The notes beneath the pieces are model-generated. The model was given only the letters and a program-made list of their open reading frames with translations, was not told the origin of the DNA and did no database searches. This document shows positions 60,995 to 64,000 of a DNA stretch of 64,000 bases, piece after piece. Position 1 is the stretch's first letter. Each line of letters begins with the position of its first letter. The DNA comes from Bacillota bacterium. Lineage in GTDB: Bacteria; Bacillota; Desulfotomaculia; Desulfotomaculales; Ammonificaceae. The translations under genes were made by a program, and so were the position numbers. The stretch is from the NCBI GenBank assembly GCA_040755295.1, contig JBFMBK010000002.1, positions 1 to 64,000 on the forward strand. Direction: 5' to 3'.

Positions 60995-62023
60995 TCACCA
61001 CAGCGTTCCCTGGGCGCCCTCCCTGTCGGGCGGGTCAACTCCGAGGTGCTTGTAAGCCAGTAGAGTGGCCACCCTTCCTCGCGGCGTTCTGGCTAAAAGC
61101 CCTATCTGCATAAGGTAGGGCTCAACCACATCCTCGATCGTCACCACCTCTTCGCTGGTAGAGGCGGCAAGAGTCTCTACCCCGGCGGGTCCCCCGCCGA
61201 ACCTATCAATAAGCGTAGACAAAAGCCGGCGGTCGGCCGCATCAAGCCCCAGAGCGTCTACCCCGAGAAAATCGAGCGCCTTCCGGGCTGAACTCTCGCT
61301 GATAACGCCGTCCGCAAGCACCTCCACGTAATCCCTTGCCCTTCTCAGCAAACGGTTGGCCACCCGCGGTGTGCCGCGCGAGCGCCTTGCAATCTCCGCG
61401 GCGCCGTCTCCCGTAATCGTAATATCGAGAAGTCTTGCCGCGCGCGCCACTACCACTTCCAATTCCTCGGCAGAGTAATAATCGAGATGGGTGATCAAAC
61501 CGAAGCGGTCTCTGAGCGGGGAAGAAAGAAGCCCTGCCCTTGTGGTCGCCCCTACGAGCGTAAAGGACGACAGACCGAGGCGTATGGAGCGTGCCGCGGG
61601 TCCTTTACCGATGATGATATCCAGCGCACGTTCTTCCATAGCCGGGTACAGTATCTCTTCGACCAGACGGCTTAGGCGGTGGATCTCATCAATAAAAAGT
61701 ACGTCGCCGGGTGCAAGGTTTGTTAGTATCGCCGCCAGGTCTCCCGGGCGTTCGATAGCCGGTCCCGAGGTAATCCGCACGCCGACACCCATTTCAGTCG
61801 CGATAATCCGCGCAAGCGTCGTTTTGCCAAGGCCCGGCGGCCCGTACAGCAGCACATGGTCGAGCGCCTCACCCCGGTTTTTAGCAGCCTCAATCGTTAT
61901 CCGAAGGGTTTCCTTGACCTTCTCCTGACCCACGAACTCTTTAAGGTTCCCGGGGCGCAGCGCGGCTTCGACCCCTACCTCCTCCGGTAAAGCATCGTTC
62001 GAGACAATCCTCACATCGGTCAT
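60995..62023 (-). CDS. ruvB: Holliday junction branch-migration ATPase RuvB
   Basis: A 342-residue AAA+ motor that forms rings around DNA and drives branch migration with RuvA. Walker [14 protein letters not shown] near residue 63, Walker [11 protein letters not shown], sensor 1 [20 protein letters not shown], and a C-terminal winged helix. The ATG overlaps the ruvA stop (ATGA), so they are coupled. Confidence 0.97.
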   Translation of the reverse strand: MTDVRIVSNDALPEEVGVEAALRPGNLKEFVGQEKVKETLRITIEAAKNRGEALDHVLLYGPPGLGKTTLARIIATEMGVGVRITSGPAIERPGDLAAILTNLAPGDVLFIDEIHRLSRLVEEILYPAMEERALDIIIGKGPAARSIRLGLSSFTLVGATTRAGLLSSPLRDRFGLITHLDYYSAEELEVVVARAARLLDITITGDGAAEIARRSRGTPRVANRLLRRARDYVEVLADGVISESSARKALDFLGVDALGLDAADRRLLSTLIDRFGGGPAGVETLAASTSEEVVTIEDVVEPYLMQIGLLARTPRGRVATLLAYKHLGVDPPDREGAQGTLW

Positions 62024-62616
62024 TGCCCGCTCTTATCCCCCCGTTTCAAAAGCAGTGCCAGAGACGCCCGCAGCACCGTTTCCAGGTCATCAGCGCCCTC
62101 GCCGCCTGCCGCGCGTCTGACCGCCTCCTGGGCCTCGGCGCGGCGGTACCCCAGGGCAACCAGCGCTTCAACCGCGTCAGTAACCGGACCCTGCGCGAAC
62201 GACTCTTTCCCGCCCAGCTTGTCCTTGAGCTCCAACAACAACCTTTGAGCGGTTTTTCGGCCAATCCCTGGAACCCTCTGCAGTGCCGCCTCATCACCCT
62301 CTGCAACGGCCCGTTCTATCTCCGACGGAGACAGACACGCCAGGAGAGCAAGCGCCGCTTTGGGTCCTACCCCGCTCACTGCCAGCAGCAATAAGAAAAG
62401 GTCACGTTCCTTTTCGAACTCGAAACCATAAAGCTCGGCGCGTTCCTCCCGCAGTATAAAATGTGTATGCAGAACACATTCCGCCCCGGTTTGAGGCAGG
62501 CGCGCCGCCAAAGAAACCGGGATATTTATCCGGTAGCCGATGCCGCCGGCCTCAATCACCGCCACCCCCGCGGCGGCCCGCACAAGTTTTCCACGTAAAA
62601 AGCTGATCATTGACAA
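62020..62616 (-). CDS. ruvA: Holliday junction DNA helicase subunit RuvA
   Basis: A 198-residue RuvA with an OB fold ([17 protein letters not shown]), tandem helix-hairpin-helix ([29 protein letters not shown]) and the C-terminal domain III that contacts RuvB. It forms tetramers on four-way junctions. 14 bases after ruvC, coupled to ruvB. Confidence 0.96.
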   Translation of the reverse strand: MSMISFLRGKLVRAAAGVAVIEAGGIGYRINIPVSLAARLPQTGAECVLHTHFILREERAELYGFEFEKERDLFLLLLAVSGVGPKAALALLACLSPSEIERAVAEGDEAALQRVPGIGRKTAQRLLLELKDKLGGKESFAQGPVTDAVEALVALGYRRAEAQEAVRRAAGGEGADDLETVLRASLALLLKRGDKSGQ

Positions 62617-62630
62617 ACCTTCCGCATGAA

Positions 62631-63131
62631 TTAGAGCCTTAAAGTAAACGCTTCCTGTGTCAAGGCGTTGTGCAGATGACAGACGGCAACCGCCAGGGCA
62701 TCCGCGACGTCATCCGGGGAAAGGGGGGATTCGAGCCCGCACAACCGCTGCACCATATATTTGACCTGTTCTTTGGTCGCTCTTCCCATCCCGGTTACGG
62801 CTCGTTTCACCGCCGGCGGAGAATACTCGAACACCGGACAATCGGCCTCGGCCGCAGCCAAAAGGGTCATCCCCCTGGCGTATGCCACAGCCATCGCCGT
62901 CCGGACATTTTTATTGAAAAAAAGATCCTCTACAGCCACCGCATCGGGCTTGAATTCGCTGATAACCCGCGTCACATCGTGGTAAATCGTCTGGAGCCTG
63001 CGTGTCAGAGGCCAGTCGGACTCCGTGGCGAAGTAGCCGTAGCAGACCGGTACGAGTTTTGAGCCCTTGCCCTCTTTCACCAGGCCGTATCCGGTAATCG
63101 CCGTGCCTGGATCGACCCCCAAGACCAGCAC
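62631..63131 (-). CDS. ruvC: Crossover junction endodeoxyribonuclease RuvC
   Basis: A 166-residue resolvase. GTG 63131 with GGGGAGGG upstream gives the family start VLVLGVDPGTAITGYG; the longer open frame is ignored. The catalytic Asp in DPGT, the Glu of AVEDLFFNKNVRTAM and the late acidic SPDDVADALAVA motif are visible. First gene of ruvC-ruvA-ruvB. Confidence 0.95.
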   Translation of the reverse strand: MLVLGVDPGTAITGYGLVKEGKGSKLVPVCYGYFATESDWPLTRRLQTIYHDVTRVISEFKPDAVAVEDLFFNKNVRTAMAVAYARGMTLLAAAEADCPVFEYSPPAVKRAVTGMGRATKEQVKYMVQRLCGLESPLSPDDVADALAVAVCHLHNALTQEAFTLRL

Positions 63132-63327
63132 ACACCACCCTCCCCACAGCTGAGCTCCCGGCTTACCGCAGGACTTTTTATGAAGCCGCGGGTTCTTCGT
63201 TACACGCAATAAACCGGCGTTAGATGGCTTTGCAAAAGTTCACCCAGCCGTTCGTGGCGCTTTGACAGACACCCGCCCACGCCGAAAGCGGTCTGGGGCC
63301 TAACTAATGAATTCCACGCGGATTCTG

Positions 63328-63921
63328 CTATTCCTGCAGCTCATCGAGGTTCTCCAAAGCTGCATTGAGCTGAGAGTCATTTTCAAATTCGATCTCACGC
63401 CGCAACACGGCCTTGATCGCGGGGGACTGAGCCTGAAAATTCATGGCCTTTTCGAGCTTCTCGCGTACTGTGGGCGTTAATGACGATTGAACAAGACGCC
63501 TCTCTCGTCTTAAAAGCTTTTGGTTAAAACCCAGTGGTCCCTCAAAAATGGCAACATGACCGGAATCCAATCCTATATGGCGGTACAATTTATGCCGCGG
63601 GCAGAAATCTTCTGTCCTACAAGTCAGGTATAATACAGCAGGTAAATGTGCGTCAATGCTCCAGCCGGCGTCTTCCGGATAACGCTTTTTAAGACCTTTT
63701 ACGTCCAGACTTATCAACGCTTTGGGTACGGGTCCTTCCGCAAGCCTTTCCCGTTCACCGCATATGTACGCTCGCTCTACGGTAACCACTGTGGAAGACT
63801 TTACAATCTCCTTTTTCCAGAAGATCAAGGAACTCACGGGCCTTGCTGAAAGCATGAAAGCTAATAGAATGCCGAGTATAACGAGAAAAAGAGCAATAAC
63901 CCACCAGAGCCTCTTCTTCAT
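63328..63921 (-). CDS. BofC-like spore protein
   Basis: A 197-residue protein with one N-terminal membrane helix (WWVIALFLVILGILLAFML) and an extracytoplasmic domain. The segment HIGLDSGHVAIFEGPLG, after a Cys pair region (YLTCRTEDFCPRH), fits the C-terminal domain of BofC, a forespore protein that restrains SigK activation through SpoIVB. It is usually near ruvC in this group. GGAGG precedes the ATG. Confidence 0.7.
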   Translation of the reverse strand: MKKRLWWVIALFLVILGILLAFMLSARPVSSLIFWKKEIVKSSTVVTVERAYICGERERLAEGPVPKALISLDVKGLKKRYPEDAGWSIDAHLPAVLYLTCRTEDFCPRHKLYRHIGLDSGHVAIFEGPLGFNQKLLRRERRLVQSSLTPTVREKLEKAMNFQAQSPAIKAVLRREIEFENDSQLNAALENLDELQE

Positions 63922-64000
63922 ACATCTTCCTCCTCTGGAGAATTATGCCCGTTTAGCAGGTCGGTTATTCTAAGTTTAAACAAAACTAAGGGGCTACCTC

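Noticed and set aside
1-64000. tRNA, rRNA and CRISPR features
   Set aside because: I saw no cloverleaf-like block with a GTTCRA loop, no rRNA-like stretch and no regularly spaced direct repeats, but this was a reading by eye without a scanner.

Overview
The window looks like part of the chromosome of an endospore-forming, anaerobic clostridial firmicute, most like the Peptococcaceae (Pelotomaculum/Desulfotomaculum group). This placement is inferred from gene content and gene order, not from a database search. The evidence is the order dprA-topA-trmFO-xerC-hslV-hslU-codY followed by rpsB-tsf-pyrH-frr-uppS-cdsA-(AI-2E)-dxr-rseP-ispG-proS, together with ruvC-ruvA-ruvB, a BofC-like protein, a SpoIID-like protein, a SleB-like hydrolase and an H-type small acid-soluble spore protein. 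Many genes start with GTG or TTG behind strong GGAGG-type ribosome binding sites. Almost all genes lie on the minus strand.

Region 1 (1-11.8 kb) is accessory DNA rich in decay. It holds a truncated OLD-type ATPase, a cupin, a Cys-rich membrane protein next to a zinc-ribbon NlpC/P60-like protein, a DUF3795 gene plus a DUF3795 remnant, a methyltransferase broken by an internal deletion, a secreted alpha/beta hydrolase, two copies of an unknown small-protein family, a DgkA-type kinase and sspH. Two repeated non-coding modules run through it: a near-consensus promoter cassette (four copies, one degenerate) and an unassigned element of about 90-115 bp (three copies, two with a terminator-like hairpin).

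Region 2 (11.8-26 kb) is about osmoadaptation and the cell surface. An ectABC operon for ectoine sits behind what I read as a cyclic di-AMP (ydaO-type) riboswitch with an intrinsic terminator. It is followed by a lipoprotein, two fibronectin-III/copper-amine-oxidase-like surface proteins (one of them back at 4.4-5.8 kb), two paralogous secreted subtilases and a 1406-residue SLH-anchored protease whose catalytic His position is occupied by Glu.

Region 3 (26-36.7 kb) holds corA, surE, a YpmA-like gene, a preQ0 set (queD-queC-DUF366-queE-folE) with a GxxExxY remnant inside it, an MFS exporter, proS and ispG. Region 4 (37-55 kb) is the conserved housekeeping core: isoprenoid and lipid precursors, translation factors, CodY, HslUV and DNA topology/uptake. 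Region 5 (55-64 kb) holds a Cam-type gamma carbonic anhydrase lipoprotein, a LysM/SleB hydrolase behind a second ydaO-type riboswitch, a five-SH3 SpoIID-like protein, queH and ruvBAC. The two putative c-di-AMP elements would tie compatible-solute synthesis and wall hydrolysis to the same turgor signal.
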